In this document: piece by piece, positions 1 through 10,318 of the stretch
How the letters are laid out: each line of letters begins with the position of its first letter
Numbering within the stretch: position 1 is the first letter of the stretch
NCBI RefSeq assembly: GCF_002224265.1
Contig: NZ_CP012881.1
Span: forward strand, 2,356,001-2,420,000
Direction of reading: 5' to 3'
Source of the DNA: Vibrio vulnificus NBRC 15645 = ATCC 27562
Lineage (GTDB): Bacteria > Pseudomonadota > Gammaproteobacteria > Enterobacterales > Vibrionaceae
DNA length: 64,000 bases
Program-made: the position numbers and the translations under genes
Notes under the pieces: model-generated
What the model saw: the letters and a program-made list of their open reading frames with translations, nothing else
Databases searched by the model: none
Told to the model about the DNA's origin: nothing

Positions 1-1734
1 CCAGTTCGCATTGAGTCCATCCCGCTCGACGATCCGGCATCGTTCCGTATATTGCAAAACTCGGAAACGACAGCGGTATTCCAGCTTGAATCGCGCGGCA
101 TGAAAGAGCTGATCAAACGCCTTCAGCCAGACTGTTTCGAAGACATCATCGCACTGGTGGCGCTGTTCCGTCCGGGGCCGTTGCAATCGGGCATGGTAGA
201 TAACTTTATCGACCGTAAACATGGCCGAGAAGCCATCTCTTATCCGGATGAAAAGTGGCAACATGAGTCGTTAAAAGAGATTCTTGACCCAACCTACGGC
301 ATCATCCTGTATCAAGAACAGGTTATGCAAATCGCTCAGGTACTCTCTGGTTATACCCTTGGTGGTGCGGACATGCTGCGCCGTGCTATGGGTAAGAAAA
401 AACCAGAAGAGATGGCCAAGCAACGCGCTACCTTTGAAGAAGGCGCGGTGAAAAATGGCGTCGATGGCGAGTTGGCGATGAAAATCTTCGACTTGGTAGA
501 GAAATTTGCGGGCTACGGTTTCAACAAATCGCATTCTGCTGCCTACGCTTTGGTGTCATATCAAACCCTTTGGCTGAAAACTCATTATCCAGCCGAGTTC
601 ATGGCCGCGGTAATGACCGCAGATATGGACAACACTGAAAAAGTGGTTGGCTTGGTGGACGAATGTTTCCGCATGAAACTCACGGTACTACCACCGGATA
701 TTAACTCAGGTCTGTACCGTTTCAACGTGGACGAAAATGGCGCAATTGTTTACGGTATTGGCGCGATCAAAGGGGTTGGTGAAGGCCCGATTGATGCGAT
801 TCTCGAAGCGCGTACCAAAGGTGGGCACTTCAAAGACTTGTTTGACTTCTGTGCGCGTATTGACTTGAAGAAAGTCAACAAGCGTGTGATTGAGAAACTG
901 ATTTACGCAGGTGCGTTGGACCGACTTGGCCCGCATCGTGCTGCATTAATGGCGTCATTGGATGACGCGGTGAAAGCGGCGAGCCAACACCATCAAGCGG
1001 AAGCATTTGGCCAAGCCGATATGTTTGGTGTATTGACCGATGCGCCGGAAGAGGTGGAACACAAATACATTCAAGTGGAACCTTGGCCAGAAAAAGTGTG
1101 GCTTGAAGGGGAACGTGAAACGCTGGGCCTTTATTTGACAGGGCACCCAGTTAATGCGTATCTCACGGAACTCAATAAGTACACCAGTTGTCGATTAAAA
1201 GACGCCACCCCAACGCGTCGTGATCAATCACTGACACTGGCTGGCTTAGTGATCGCCGCCCGTGTGATGACCACCAAGCGTGGTACGCGTATCGGTATCA
1301 TGACATTGGATGATCGCAGCGGTCGTATGGAAGTGATGTTGTTCTCAGATGCGTTAGAACGGTATGCAGATCTACTGGAAAAAGATAAAATCTTGGTGGT
1401 TTCTGGACAGGTCAGCTTTGATGACTTCAATGGTGGCCTTAAAATGACGGCTCGCGAAGTTATGGACCTCGGTTCTGCGCGTGAAAAATACGCCAGAGGG
1501 GTGTCTGTTTCGATTGCCGCATCACAGATTGATGACCAGTTTTTTGAGCGCTTTAGTCGGATCTTAGAACCGCATAAAGCCGGAACGATTCCTGTCAATG
1601 TATACTACCAGCGTGCCGACGCCAGAGCGCGGTTAACATTGGGCACGGAATGGCGAGTAACGCCTAGTGATACATTACTTGATGAATTAAAAATGTTGCT
1701 TGGTAAAGACCAGGTAGAACTCGAATTTAACTAA
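1..1734 (+). CDS. dnaE: DNA polymerase III alpha subunit, C-terminal half (5' end outside window)
   Basis: Replicative polymerase catalytic subunit. The reading frame is open from base 1, so the start lies upstream and 577 C-terminal residues are visible, about half of the usual 1160. The visible part starts near the end of the palm ([14 protein letters not shown], then IDRKHG). It continues through the fingers and the helix-hairpin-helix region to an OB-fold with the motif [14 protein letters not shown]. The internal beta-clamp binding motif QADMF is encoded at 1012-1026. The protein matches E. coli DnaE almost colinearly to its last residues (QVELEF). accA follows after 37 bp, the same order as in E. 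coli. Confidence 0.97.
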   Translation, partial: PVRIESIPLDDPASFRILQNSETTAVFQLESRGMKELIKRLQPDCFEDIIALVALFRPGPLQSGMVDNFIDRKHGREAISYPDEKWQHESLKEILDPTYGIILYQEQVMQIAQVLSGYTLGGADMLRRAMGKKKPEEMAKQRATFEEGAVKNGVDGELAMKIFDLVEKFAGYGFNKSHSAAYALVSYQTLWLKTHYPAEFMAAVMTADMDNTEKVVGLVDECFRMKLTVLPPDINSGLYRFNVDENGAIVYGIGAIKGVGEGPIDAILEARTKGGHFKDLFDFCARIDLKKVNKRVIEKLIYAGALDRLGPHRAALMASLDDAVKAASQHHQAEAFGQADMFGVLTDAPEEVEHKYIQVEPWPEKVWLEGERETLGLYLTGHPVNAYLTELNKYTSCRLKDATPTRRDQSLTLAGLVIAARVMTTKRGTRIGIMTLDDRSGRMEVMLFSDALERYADLLEKDKILVVSGQVSFDDFNGGLKMTAREVMDLGSAREKYARGVSVSIAASQIDDQFFERFSRILEPHKAGTIPVNVYYQRADARARLTLGTEWRVTPSDTLLDELKMLLGKDQVELEFN

Positions 1735-1771
1735 ATTTGGCTAACCGAGCCGAATCAACAAGGATTCATAG

Positions 1772-2731
1772 ATGAGCCTGAATTTTCTAGAATTTGAAAA
1801 GCCGATTGCTGAACTAGAAGCAAAAATTGAAGCCCTACGCGACGTCTCTCGTCATGGCGGAGATTCAGCTATTGACCTTGACAAAGAGATTGAACAGCTT
1901 GAAAAGAAGAGCCTCGAACTGAAGAAGAAAATTTTCAGTGATCTTGGTGCATGGGAAACGGCGCAGTTAGCTCGCCATCCTCAACGCCCTTATACGCTCG
2001 ACTACGTCAAACACGTATTTGAAGAGTTTGATGAACTTGCGGGTGACCGTGCTTATGCCGATGACAAAGCGATCGTTGCAGGTATTGCCCGTTTAGAAGG
2101 TCGTCCTGTGATGATCATTGGCCACCAAAAAGGTCGTGAGACTCGTGAAAAAGTGAAGCGTAACTTTGGTATGCCAAAGCCAGAAGGCTACCGTAAAGCA
2201 CTGCGCCTAATGAAAATGGCAGAGCGTTTCCAAATGCCAATCATCACTTTTATTGACACTGCTGGCGCATACCCTGGCGTCGGTGCGGAAGAGCGTGGTC
2301 AGTCAGAAGCGATCGCCACCAACCTAAAAGAGATGGCGGGTTTAACCGTGCCAGTGATCTGTAACGTGGTTGGTGAAGGTGGTTCTGGTGGCGCATTAGC
2401 CATTGGCGTGGGCGACTACGTGAACATGCTTCAATACTCGACTTACTCTGTTATTTCACCAGAAGGTTGTGCCTCTATTCTGTGGCGTGATTCTGACAAA
2501 GCCCCACAGGCTGCAGAAGCGATGGGCCTTGTGGCATCTCGCCTAAAAGAGCTTGAACTGATTGATGAAATCATCGAAGAACCACTTGGTGGTGCGCATC
2601 GCAACCATGTACAAATGGCAGCGAACATGAAAGCAACGCTACTACGTCAATTAGCGGAGCTGGAACAGTTCCCTCAAGACGTGTTGCTTGAGCGTCGTTA
2701 CCAGCGCCTAATGAATTACGGATACTGCTAA
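1772..2731 (+). CDS. accA: Acetyl-CoA carboxylase carboxyltransferase subunit alpha
   Basis: With AccD it forms the carboxyltransferase that moves CO2 from biotin-carrier protein to acetyl-CoA, the first committed step of fatty acid synthesis. The 319-residue length is the family norm. It starts [20 protein letters not shown] with an N-terminal coiled helix, then the crotonase-like core with [20 protein letters not shown] and the oxyanion-hole region [16 protein letters not shown] good ribosome site (aagga) lies 7 bases before the ATG. It sits directly behind dnaE and ends before a strong terminator, so it is probably the last gene of a dnaE-accA transcript. Confidence 0.98.
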
Positions 2732-2768
2732 ACCGTAGTTTTAGGTTACAAGACGCATCGTATACAAT

Positions 2769-2801
2769 AAGGGGCTGAACCGTGTGTTCAGCCCCTTTTT
2801 T
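2769..2801 (+). terminator. Intrinsic terminator after accA
   Basis: A perfect 10-bp stem (ggggctgaac, 2771-2780, with its complement at 2786-2795), a 5-base loop and a run of six T. It separates accA from tilS, whose ATG is only 15 bases further on. Confidence 0.93.
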
Positions 2802-2815
2802 AATTTGGAGTCACT

Positions 2816-4126
2816 ATGGACGCTCTCTATTCTCACTTCTCTCAAGTACTGGAACGACACCGCAAAGCGAACACTCGCTTAGTGGTTGCCTTTAGTGGAG
2901 GGGTAGATTCTAGGGTGCTGCTCGAGTTGGCTCATCGTTACGCTCAAGAGCACCTGTTGCCGTGCTGTGCGGTTCATGTGCACCATGGTTTGAGCCGCAA
3001 TGCCGATCAATGGGCTCAATGCTGCGCAGCCTGGTGCCAAGAAAAACAGATTCCACTGACGGTGGAGCGAGTTCAATTGGATTTGAGCCAAGGGAATAGC
3101 ATTGAGGAAGAAGCGCGCAACGCACGATACCAAGCTTTATCTTCGCATATTAACGCCGATGATCTTCTTCTCACCGGTCAGCACGCGGATGATCAGGTGG
3201 AAACTTTTCTGCTGGCGCTAAAACGAGGCAGTGGCCCCAAGGGACTGTCGTCCATGGCTCAGCAAATGCCCTTTTCTCAAGGGCGGTTGATTCGTCCACT
3301 GCTCGACGTTCGACGCCAAGAGATTGAACGATGTGCGCATGCCATCGGTTTACATTGGGTGGAAGATGAGAGCAATCAAGACACGCGGTATGACCGTAAT
3401 TTTCTTCGCCAACAAATCCTTCCCGCGCTGTCTGAACGATGGCCAAGTTTTGCGGCGTCTGTTCAACGCAGTGCCACGCTCTGTGCGGAGCAAGAGGCGT
3501 TACTGGATGAGCTGCTGTTACCGGTATTTGAGAAACTGTTTGGCGAAGACCAGAGCTTAGCTATCACGCTGTTGTCACAGCAAAGTGAGCTGGCTCGTTT
3601 TAAGTTGCTCAGAATGTGGCTGGCAAAGCTTGGGCATCCTATGCCAACGCGTCATCAGTTGTCACTCATTTGGCAGCAAGTCGCGCTTTCTCAAGCAGAT
3701 GCCAATCCAATATTGCAACTGAGCCAAGGGCAGGTACGCCGTTTCAATCAGCGTCTTTATTTGGTTGCAGACAACCAGGATCTCTCTGCTTGGCATGCGC
3801 CGATCACGCTCAATACACCGCTTGCTTTGCCTGATGGTTTAGGGACGATTGAGTTAACGCTAAGTCGTGGTTTCGGTCAAATCGCGCTTCCAGAGCAAAG
3901 TGAGGCGTTGTGGATAAGCTTTAACCCAGAGGGGCTAAGTGCCCATCCGGCGGAGCGAGGTCACAGTCGGAAGTTGAAAAAGCTGTTTCAAGAATACCAA
4001 GTACCAAGTTGGTTGCGCCGTCGCACGCCAATTTTGATGTATCACCAACAGGTTGTGGCGGTGGCGGGATTGTTTGTGGATCGCCAGTTTATTGGTCAAG
4101 ATTGTGAGCTGTTTTGGCGCAAATAA
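2816..4126 (+). CDS. tilS: tRNA(Ile)-lysidine synthetase
   Basis: Converts the wobble cytidine of the CAU-anticodon tRNA-Ile to lysidine, using ATP and lysine, so that it reads AUA. The ATP-pyrophosphatase P-loop VAFSGGVDS is near residue 23. The N-terminal catalytic domain carries LLTGQHADDQVETFLL and YDRNFLRQQILPAL. The C-terminal substrate-recognition domains follow, ending in a conserved segment with KKLFQEYQVPSWLRRRTP. Length 436 is typical. The ribosome site is ggag before the ATG. An accA-tilS neighbourhood is also common in related gammaproteobacteria. Confidence 0.96.
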   Translation: MDALYSHFSQVLERHRKANTRLVVAFSGGVDSRVLLELAHRYAQEHLLPCCAVHVHHGLSRNADQWAQCCAAWCQEKQIPLTVERVQLDLSQGNSIEEEARNARYQALSSHINADDLLLTGQHADDQVETFLLALKRGSGPKGLSSMAQQMPFSQGRLIRPLLDVRRQEIERCAHAIGLHWVEDESNQDTRYDRNFLRQQILPALSERWPSFAASVQRSATLCAEQEALLDELLLPVFEKLFGEDQSLAITLLSQQSELARFKLLRMWLAKLGHPMPTRHQLSLIWQQVALSQADANPILQLSQGQVRRFNQRLYLVADNQDLSAWHAPITLNTPLALPDGLGTIELTLSRGFGQIALPEQSEALWISFNPEGLSAHPAERGHSRKLKKLFQEYQVPSWLRRRTPILMYHQQVVAVAGLFVDRQFIGQDCELFWRK

Positions 4127-4153
4127 TCCAAATTCATGTAAAAATCGTATGGA

Positions 4154-4159
4154 TATAAT
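4154..4159 (+). promoter_or_regulatory. Possible -10 element for the cytochrome c gene
   Basis: A perfect TATAAT lies 31 bases before the cytochrome c start, inside a 9-base direct repeat tggatataa (4150-4158 and 4168-4176). No convincing -35 hexamer is present at the right distance, so this is only a suggestion. Confidence 0.3.
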
Positions 4160-4189
4160 AACCATCATGGATATAAAAAAGGAAAAGCA

Positions 4190-4504
4190 ATGAAGAAAGT
4201 CGCTATTGGTTTGGCTCTAGGGTTAGGCCTGATGAGTGGAAGTGTTCTAGCTGCAGGTGATGTCGCTGCAGGGCAAGCAAAAGCTGCGGTTTGTGCCGCT
4301 TGTCATGGTGCGGATGGCATGGCTACGATCCCGGGCTACCCAAATCTCAAAGGTCAAAATGAGCAGTATCTTGTCTCTGCTATCAAAGCGTACAAAAACA
4401 AAGAGCGTAACGGCGGCTTAGCGGTCGTGATGCAAGCGCAAGCGGCAATGCTAAATGATGCGGATATTGCTAATTTGGCGGCTTATTATGCGAGCCTGAA
4501 ATAA
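4190..4504 (+). CDS. Periplasmic monohaem cytochrome c (c553/c4-like)
   Basis: A small electron carrier of 104 residues. It has a clear Sec signal peptide of about 21 residues (basic MKK, hydrophobic core, cleavage near VLAAGD). The mature protein has one haem attachment motif CAACH and a downstream methionine ([10 protein letters not shown]) likely to be the sixth ligand. Size and layout fit class I cytochromes of the c553 type that pass electrons between bc1-type complexes and terminal oxidases or reductases. The partner is not shown here. It is a single-gene unit with its own terminator downstream. Confidence 0.9.
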   Translation: MKKVAIGLALGLGLMSGSVLAAGDVAAGQAKAAVCAACHGADGMATIPGYPNLKGQNEQYLVSAIKAYKNKERNGGLAVVMQAQAAMLNDADIANLAAYYASLK

Positions 4505-4516
4505 TTAAATCGATTT

Positions 4517-4550
4517 GACGAAAGCCAGAGCCGTTGCTCTGGCTTTTTCG
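4517..4550 (+). terminator. Intrinsic terminator after the cytochrome c gene
   Basis: An 11-bp perfect stem (4521-4531 with 4536-4546) around the stable loop cgtt, followed by T residues. Confidence 0.92.
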
Positions 4551-4632
4551 TCTTATACAGGGAGAATAGGGCGGTTTGTGATTGAATGTTGTCGATGGCT
4601 CACCGATAATAGGTTAACAAATTGAAGTTTAA

Positions 4633-4980
<348 letters not shown>

Positions 4981-4986
4981 TCACAC

Positions 4987-5014
4987 AAAAAGGGAGCCTA
5001 AGGCTCCTTTTTTT
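4987..5014 (+). terminator. Intrinsic terminator after glnB
   Basis: Stem ggagcc/ggctcc (4993-4998 with 5002-5007), extended by A-T pairs and followed by seven or more T. Confidence 0.9.
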
Positions 5015-5043
5015 AGTGCTGACATTTAGTAGAGATTAAGAGA

Positions 5044-5898
5044 ATGAGAAAACGCATTTGGGTGGGGCTGCCATTGGCGTTGGTGTTTGGTGGGATATTT
5101 GCATTCCACACCGTTTTCCACATCCCTGAACAGCCTGAAATGACCACTATCAGCGACGGTTCGTTTAACCAGCAACTGCATTGTTATGAAAGTTCAACGC
5201 GTGCCAGCATTGATCAAGAGGGGCGTCTGAACCTGTTGGTGTGGAATATTTACAAACAGAATCGCGCTAATTGGCAGTCTGTGCTGACCCAAATGAGTGT
5301 TGGGGCACAATTAATTCTGTTGCAAGAAGCCAGCTTAGAAGATGGGTTAAAACGCTGGATAGCCTCTGGTGGTTGGAGCGGCGAGCAAGTGAACGCGTTT
5401 AAAGCGTTTGATAAAGCCGCTGGCGTCTTGACATTAGGCTGGCGTAAGCCTCGCTTGGCGTGTGGCTACACCCAATTGGAGCCGTGGATTCGCTTGCCTA
5501 AATCGGGATTGTATTCGGAGTACCCGCTCTCCGATGGCCAAATGTTGATCGTGGTTAACCTGCATGCCGTCAATTTCACTTGGGGTGTGCAAGAATATCA
5601 GCAACAAGTCAATGACCTGATTGCGGCGTTAAAAGAGCATCCAGGGCCTGCAATTGTCGCGGGTGATTTTAATACTTGGAGCGAAAAACGTTTGCAAGCG
5701 GTAACGGAACGATTGGAAAACGCTGGGCTTATTGAAGTTGCTTTCTCACCCGATCAGCGAACTCGTTTTATCACAGGGCTGCCGCTTGATCATGTGTTTT
5801 ACAAAGGCTTAGAAGTGCAAAAAGCAGAGGCGCCTCAAACGGACGCCTCTGATCATAATCCACTGTTGGTCAGCTTTACATTACCAACAGATAAATAG
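5044..5898 (+). CDS. yafD: YafD-like endonuclease/exonuclease/phosphatase family protein (UPF0294)
   Basis: A 284-residue protein with an N-terminal hydrophobic segment (about residues 5-22) that probably anchors or exports it. The EEP-superfamily fold follows: LNLLVWNIYKQN near the start of the domain, LILLQEASLE with the metal-binding glutamate, AIVAGDFNTW, and a C-terminal SDHNPLLVSF. These are the metal and catalytic motifs of the nuclease/phosphatase superfamily. The actual substrate is unknown. The last 23 bases overlap the end of the convergent YIP1-family gene. In E. coli yafD is likewise near gloB/mltD/dnaQ. Confidence 0.88.
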   Translation: MRKRIWVGLPLALVFGGIFAFHTVFHIPEQPEMTTISDGSFNQQLHCYESSTRASIDQEGRLNLLVWNIYKQNRANWQSVLTQMSVGAQLILLQEASLEDGLKRWIASGGWSGEQVNAFKAFDKAAGVLTLGWRKPRLACGYTQLEPWIRLPKSGLYSEYPLSDGQMLIVVNLHAVNFTWGVQEYQQQVNDLIAALKEHPGPAIVAGDFNTWSEKRLQAVTERLENAGLIEVAFSPDQRTRFITGLPLDHVFYKGLEVQKAEAPQTDASDHNPLLVSFTLPTDK

Positions 5899-6565
5899 CC
5901 CAAATCAGATAGTATCCCACCCAAGGAAGGGCGGCGATCACCAAAGCTTGTCCACGTTCAAACTCTGTCCATGTCAGCACGGCTGCATAACCAAGCACAA
6001 TGTACCAAGGAAGTAGCAAAGGCATTGAACTGGCAAACTGAGACCATTCGTTTGTCAATGGTAGCTTGATCAACCCATTGAGACTATTGAGATCGGCGGC
6101 GTAAATCACCACTTGACCATGTTTCAATATCAAACTTGCATAGCTAGCGAAGTCGCCTAACACCGCTGGGAAGGTGATCACTGCTGCAGCGGCAAACCAT
6201 TTCCAAAACCCGTGTTGATGCTGGCTGGGCTTGGTTGCCAGAGTGAACCAAAATGCCAACATCAAAATCGTCAAGGTTCGTCCAAACACATCGCTAATGA
6301 TCTCACTCGCCATCAAGGTGTTTGGATCGTCCAAGAATTTTAATTGTTCTGGATTAATTTGTTGAAATTGAGGGGTTAAAATTTGGCTCAACCACTGGAA
6401 GTCCACATTAGAAAAATACGCTCCCCAAAACAGGAATGGGGTCAATATGAGAACAATGTACGGTTGCCAGCCCCAAGCACCACGCTGATAAAGCGCGAGA
6501 AAACATGAGGTTGGAGAGCGAAATATGTCAAGCATCATGACAAACGGGTTACTGGAAGGGGTCAT
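5876..6565 (-). CDS. YIP1-family integral membrane protein
   Basis: A 229-residue polytopic protein with about five hydrophobic segments (near residues 35-50, 90-107, 123-145, 175-197 and 205-228). The short N-terminus MMLDIFRSPTSCFLALYQRG resembles the start of YIP1-domain proteins, where a cytosolic helix precedes the first membrane span. Function is not known. The start overlaps the mltD stop by four bases (ATGA), so it is very probably translated from the mltD transcript, and its 3' end overlaps yafD on the other strand by 23 bases. Confidence 0.75.
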   Translation of the reverse strand: MTPSSNPFVMMLDIFRSPTSCFLALYQRGAWGWQPYIVLILTPFLFWGAYFSNVDFQWLSQILTPQFQQINPEQLKFLDDPNTLMASEIISDVFGRTLTILMLAFWFTLATKPSQHQHGFWKWFAAAAVITFPAVLGDFASYASLILKHGQVVIYAADLNSLNGLIKLPLTNEWSQFASSMPLLLPWYIVLGYAAVLTWTEFERGQALVIAALPWVGYYLIWAIYLLVM

Positions 6566-8145
6566 ACACTTACCTTAGTTACATCCACGTAGAGTTTTAA
6601 TTGTTGACCTGGTTTCAGGTACTTTTGATTTTGTAGCGCGTTCCACTTCACAATGTCGTTGCTTTTGACTTTAAACTTGGTCGCAATAGCGCTGATGGTG
6701 TCACCTGAACGTACTTTATAGAAAACGGTACGGATAATGGCGCCTTCAGAGCTCTCTTTCCAAATCACCAGATCTTGCCCAACGCGCAATGTGTCACGTG
6801 GTCCCATGCCATTCCACTTCGCTAATGCTTGGTGATCCACTTTATTGGCTTTAGCAATGCTCCATAAGCTTTCGCCGGATTTAACGGTGTGCGTCAGCTT
6901 ATATTTACCGCGAGCAGTGGCTTGGGTCTTAGCCAAGCGGTTTGCTGCCGACAAGGTGTAAGCGCTGGCGTCTTTTTGCGATGTAGGGATCAGTAGGTAC
7001 TGGCCGACACGAATGTTGTTGCCGCTCAAGCTATTGGCGCTACGGATCACTTCACTGGTGGTGTTATGTTTTTCCGCTAAGACGCTGAGGGTGTCGCCAG
7101 AGCGCACTTTGTAGCGCACCATCTTCATGCCTTTGCCGCGATTTTCTTCTACTTTCGCGATGAACTGCTCTGCTTTATCAACAGGAATTAGCAGTTGGTA
7201 AGGACCATCCGGTGCCGTAGACCACTGGTTGTAGGCCGGATTATAGCTTTGCAGCTCTTTGACATTCAGCCCGGCGTATTGTGCAGCAATGGCGAGATCC
7301 AATTGCTCCTTAGGATCAATCAGTGCCAACACGGGTTTGTTTGGAATCGCAGGGATCTCAATGCCGTATTTCTCTTGATTGGCGACAATATCGGCAAGGG
7401 CGAGCAGTTTTGGCACATAGCCACTGGTTTCTTTGGGTAAATCTAGTGAGAAAAAATCGATAGGTTTACCCAGTTTGTTGTTCTTACGGATCGCGCTCGA
7501 TACACGGCCACCACCGCTGTTGTACGCCGCGATCGCGTGATTCCAGTCACCATCAAAACGTTTGTTGAGGTAGGTAAGATAATCGAGCGCAGCGTCGGTG
7601 GCGGCTGCCACGTCTCGGCGACCGTCATACCAAAAATTTTGTTCTAGACCATACATTTTCCCAGTGCCCGGAACAAACTGCCATAAGCCTGCGGCACTGC
7701 CATGAGAGTAGGCAAATGGGTCGAATGAGCTTTCTACGACAGGTAACAATGCCAGCTCAAGAGGCAAATCACGTGCTTCAATTTTCTCAGTGATCAGATA
7801 GAGAAATGGGGTCGCACGTTGTGAGACGGTTTTAAGGTGATTAGGGTGTTTGAGGTACCAAGTGCGGTAATAATCGACCTTTTCATGATCGGGGACTTCC
7901 AGAGACAGTTGCATGGCGATGCGTTGCCAAACGTCTTCCTGAGTTTGAGGTGTGACGACAGGTTGCTCTGGGGCAACGTTCTCAAGCGTTTTGTCACTTG
8001 GTTTTACTTTTTTCGCAGTTTGCTGCGACGATTTTGCTTGCGAGGCATTGGTCTCAGGCGCGGCACTGGTATTGCTCTCTGTTTGTAGGCTCTGACAGCC
8101 AGAAAGCAATAGTAGTGCAAACACCCAACTAAACTTAAAACGCAT
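6562..8145 (-). CDS. mltD: Membrane-bound lytic murein transglycosylase D
   Basis: Outer-membrane lipoprotein that cleaves peptidoglycan glycan strands to 1,6-anhydro-muropeptides. The ATG at 8145 gives a clean lipoprotein signal with lipobox LLSGC (Cys17). A longer in-frame start 60 bases upstream would spoil it. The SLT catalytic domain has Glu138 in ESSFDPFAYSHGSAAG, then LWQFVPGTG and AIAAYNSGGGRV. Three LysM peptidoglycan-binding repeats (each starting YKVRSGDT or HTVKSGES) fill the C-terminal third. The 527-residue length fits a MltD with three LysM modules. It lies just downstream of gloB, as in E. coli. Confidence 0.95.
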   Translation of the reverse strand: MRFKFSWVFALLLLSGCQSLQTESNTSAAPETNASQAKSSQQTAKKVKPSDKTLENVAPEQPVVTPQTQEDVWQRIAMQLSLEVPDHEKVDYYRTWYLKHPNHLKTVSQRATPFLYLITEKIEARDLPLELALLPVVESSFDPFAYSHGSAAGLWQFVPGTGKMYGLEQNFWYDGRRDVAAATDAALDYLTYLNKRFDGDWNHAIAAYNSGGGRVSSAIRKNNKLGKPIDFFSLDLPKETSGYVPKLLALADIVANQEKYGIEIPAIPNKPVLALIDPKEQLDLAIAAQYAGLNVKELQSYNPAYNQWSTAPDGPYQLLIPVDKAEQFIAKVEENRGKGMKMVRYKVRSGDTLSVLAEKHNTTSEVIRSANSLSGNNIRVGQYLLIPTSQKDASAYTLSAANRLAKTQATARGKYKLTHTVKSGESLWSIAKANKVDHQALAKWNGMGPRDTLRVGQDLVIWKESSEGAIIRTVFYKVRSGDTISAIATKFKVKSNDIVKWNALQNQKYLKPGQQLKLYVDVTKVSV

Positions 8146-8216
8146 GGTTCCAGCCTGTTTAACTTTGGGCTGCTGATAATACTTGCCTCCTTGGTCAGGA
8201 GACAAGCATCAAAAAG

Positions 8217-8975
8217 TTAAAATTCGTTCTTCCACTCACGTAATGCTGTAAAAACCGAGAGTGGATCGCTATTTTTCGTTCTGCTAGAAACCGAGTGAAT
8301 AACACTGGGTTGCAGATATCGAAGAAATGGATTGATCCATTTTTCTTGTCTTAATGTGGTTGGAATGGTTGGCAGATTTTGCGCACGCAGTCGATTGACG
8401 GTATCACGGTATTGGTGAAGTAACTCGTTATCCGGTTCCACGGCTAAGGCGAAAGCAACGTTGCTGGCGGTATATTCATGAGCGCAGAACACTTCCGTTT
8501 CCTCAGGAAGGGCGAGAAGCTTGTTGAGTGAGTCAAACATTTGTTGCGCGGTACCTTCAAAAATACGACCACAGCCAGCAGAGAAGAGCACATCGCCACA
8601 AAACAGTTTGCCGTCGCCAACATAACCAATATGACCCAAGGTATGGCCACCTAAACCTAACACTAAGAAGGTTTCATCGAATAACTCAAGTCGGTCGCCA
8701 TCTTCCACGGGGTGGGTGAGCGTTGGAATCGGTTCTGCTTTCGGCCCTACAACGTTAACGTTAGGAAACGCACGCACCAAATCGGCCACGCCGCCAATGT
8801 GATCATTGTGGTGGTGGGTGATAAGAATCGCTTCTAAAGTTAATTGATGTTGCTCGATGTAGTGAAGGACAGGCTTGGCGTCGCCTGGGTCAACCACAGC
8901 ACAACGCTGATCGCTATTTTGAATCAACCAGATGTAATTGTCGTTGAATGCAGGTATGCTTTTGATCTCTAACAC
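8217..8975 (-). CDS. gloB: Hydroxyacylglutathione hydrolase (glyoxalase II)
   Basis: Hydrolyses S-lactoylglutathione to lactate and glutathione in methylglyoxal detoxification. It has the metallo-beta-lactamase fold with the binuclear metal motif [10 protein letters not shown] near residue 53, then [24 protein letters not shown] and FCAHEYT. Length 252 is usual. The start is GTG at 8975, with a ggag ribosome site 9 bases upstream. It is divergent from the methyltransferase gene at 9014, sharing a 38-bp gap, and is followed by mltD. Confidence 0.95.
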   Translation of the reverse strand: MLEIKSIPAFNDNYIWLIQNSDQRCAVVDPGDAKPVLHYIEQHQLTLEAILITHHHNDHIGGVADLVRAFPNVNVVGPKAEPIPTLTHPVEDGDRLELFDETFLVLGLGGHTLGHIGYVGDGKLFCGDVLFSAGCGRIFEGTAQQMFDSLNKLLALPEETEVFCAHEYTASNVAFALAVEPDNELLHQYRDTVNRLRAQNLPTIPTTLRQEKWINPFLRYLQPSVIHSVSSRTKNSDPLSVFTALREWKNEF

Positions 8976-9013
8976 GATGGATTCTCCGCTCGTTCGAACT
9001 AGTTAGGTGGTTA

Positions 9014-9781
9014 ATGAAGCCAGCACTAAGCAGTAAAGTTATCCAGCATCCCTACACATGGGAAGAAATGAACAACGGACAATGGGTTCGTGAATCGATT
9101 CAAACCCGTTTAGACGAATGGTGCCCGAAACTGTTTGGTTACCATTTGCTGAAACTGGGTGGGCTGAGCTGCGAGTTAACCAGTGCAATATGTAACATTC
9201 AACACCAAGTTAACTTAGATATCCAGAACCCTTTGCACAATGTCATCGCAGATGGTTACGAATTGCCCTTTCTCGAAAAAAGCTTTGATGCGGTGATCTT
9301 GGCGCATCAGTTGGATTACGCCAGTGATCCCCACCGATTACTGCGCGAAGTGGATCGAGTGATGATGGACGATGGCTATCTGGTGATTACAGGGTTTAAT
9401 CCAGTGAGCTTGACTGGGCTGGCCAGTTTAATGCCCTGGCGAAGAAACAACTTGCCTTGGAGTGGACGAATGTTCACCACCAATCGGATCAAAGATTGGC
9501 TGGGAGTGTTGAATTATCAAGTGGTGCATTGCGATCGTTATGCACTGTTTCCGATGAAGAAATACCGAACCATGTGGACTTGGCTTGAAAACAGCCTTGG
9601 CGATTGGGCATCTCCTGCGGGCAGTCTCTATTTTATTGTCGCAAGAAAACGCACATATCCCCTTAAGCCCATCAAACCGCATTGGCAGTTAAAGCGTCGT
9701 TTATCTCCGCTCGGCGTAATGAACCGACAGCGTGATTTACTGAGCAAGCGCAAAAGCTGCGCTTGCAGAGGAAGAGAGTAG
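9014..9781 (+). CDS. yafS: YafS-like SAM-dependent methyltransferase
   Basis: A 255-residue class I methyltransferase. The Methyltransf_11-type core is visible as ADGYELPFLEKSFDAVILAH followed by LLREVDRVMMDDGYLVITGF, where the post-motif aspartate and the carboxylate-ended strands of the SAM site lie. The N-terminal glycine-rich motif I is weak. The C-terminus is basic (KPHWQLKRRLSP). Its place between gloB and rnhA is exactly that of yafS in E. coli. Substrate unknown. The ribosome site aggtgg precedes the ATG. Confidence 0.85.
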   Translation: MKPALSSKVIQHPYTWEEMNNGQWVRESIQTRLDEWCPKLFGYHLLKLGGLSCELTSAICNIQHQVNLDIQNPLHNVIADGYELPFLEKSFDAVILAHQLDYASDPHRLLREVDRVMMDDGYLVITGFNPVSLTGLASLMPWRRNNLPWSGRMFTTNRIKDWLGVLNYQVVHCDRYALFPMKKYRTMWTWLENSLGDWASPAGSLYFIVARKRTYPLKPIKPHWQLKRRLSPLGVMNRQRDLLSKRKSCACRGRE

Positions 9782-9782
9782 T

Positions 9783-10250
9783 TTACTCGGCAGGCTGATA
9801 ACCAGTGTCGTCTAGGGTTGGGTTTTCGGCCGCGGTACGTGCCAACTCGTCACACATTTCGTTTTCACGATGGCCAGCGTGTCCTTTGACCCAGCGCCAG
9901 TCAATCGTATGGCGAGTGGTTTCTTTATCAAGCGCTTGCCAAAGGTCGGCGTTTTTGACCGGTTTTTTATCGGCGGTTTTCCAACCGCGCTTTTTCCAAT
10001 TGTGGATCCACTGAGTAATACCTTGTCGAACATATTGGCTATCGGTTGTGAGAATCACATTGCAAGGTTCTTTCAAGGCCTGAAGAGCAACGATGGTAGC
10101 CATCATTTCCATTCGGTTGTTGGTGGTGAGTCTATAGCCTTGTGCTAAGGTTTTTTCGACTTGTTTGTAACGCAAGACGACACCGTAACCACCGGGTCCA
10201 GGATTACCGAGGCAAGAACCGTCAGTGAAAATTTCAACTTGTTTTGTCAT
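9783..10250 (-). CDS. rnhA: Ribonuclease HI
   Basis: Removes RNA from RNA-DNA hybrids such as primers and R-loops. 155 residues, the family size. All four catalytic carboxylates are in place: [14 protein letters not shown] (Asp10), NNRMEMMA (Glu48), TTDSQYV (Asp70) and [10 protein letters not shown] (Asp134). The basic handle [16 protein letters not shown] is also present. It is divergent from dnaQ over a 68-bp gap, the classic rnhA-dnaQ arrangement with overlapping promoters, and ends one base past the convergent methyltransferase gene. Confidence 0.97.
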   Translation of the reverse strand: MTKQVEIFTDGSCLGNPGPGGYGVVLRYKQVEKTLAQGYRLTTNNRMEMMATIVALQALKEPCNVILTTDSQYVRQGITQWIHNWKKRGWKTADKKPVKNADLWQALDKETTRHTIDWRWVKGHAGHRENEMCDELARTAAENPTLDDTGYQPAE

Positions 10251-10318
10251 GTTTTGGTACTATTAGCGAAAGCCATGTTTAAAGCATACGTTCTGCATAG
10301 TCTGACACACATATCATT

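Noticed and set aside
271..534. Open frame antisense to dnaE
   Set aside because: Antisense shadow of a highly conserved gene, no ribosome site, no recognisable protein features. The same holds for the many antisense frames across dnaE, fadE, fliF, fliI and others.
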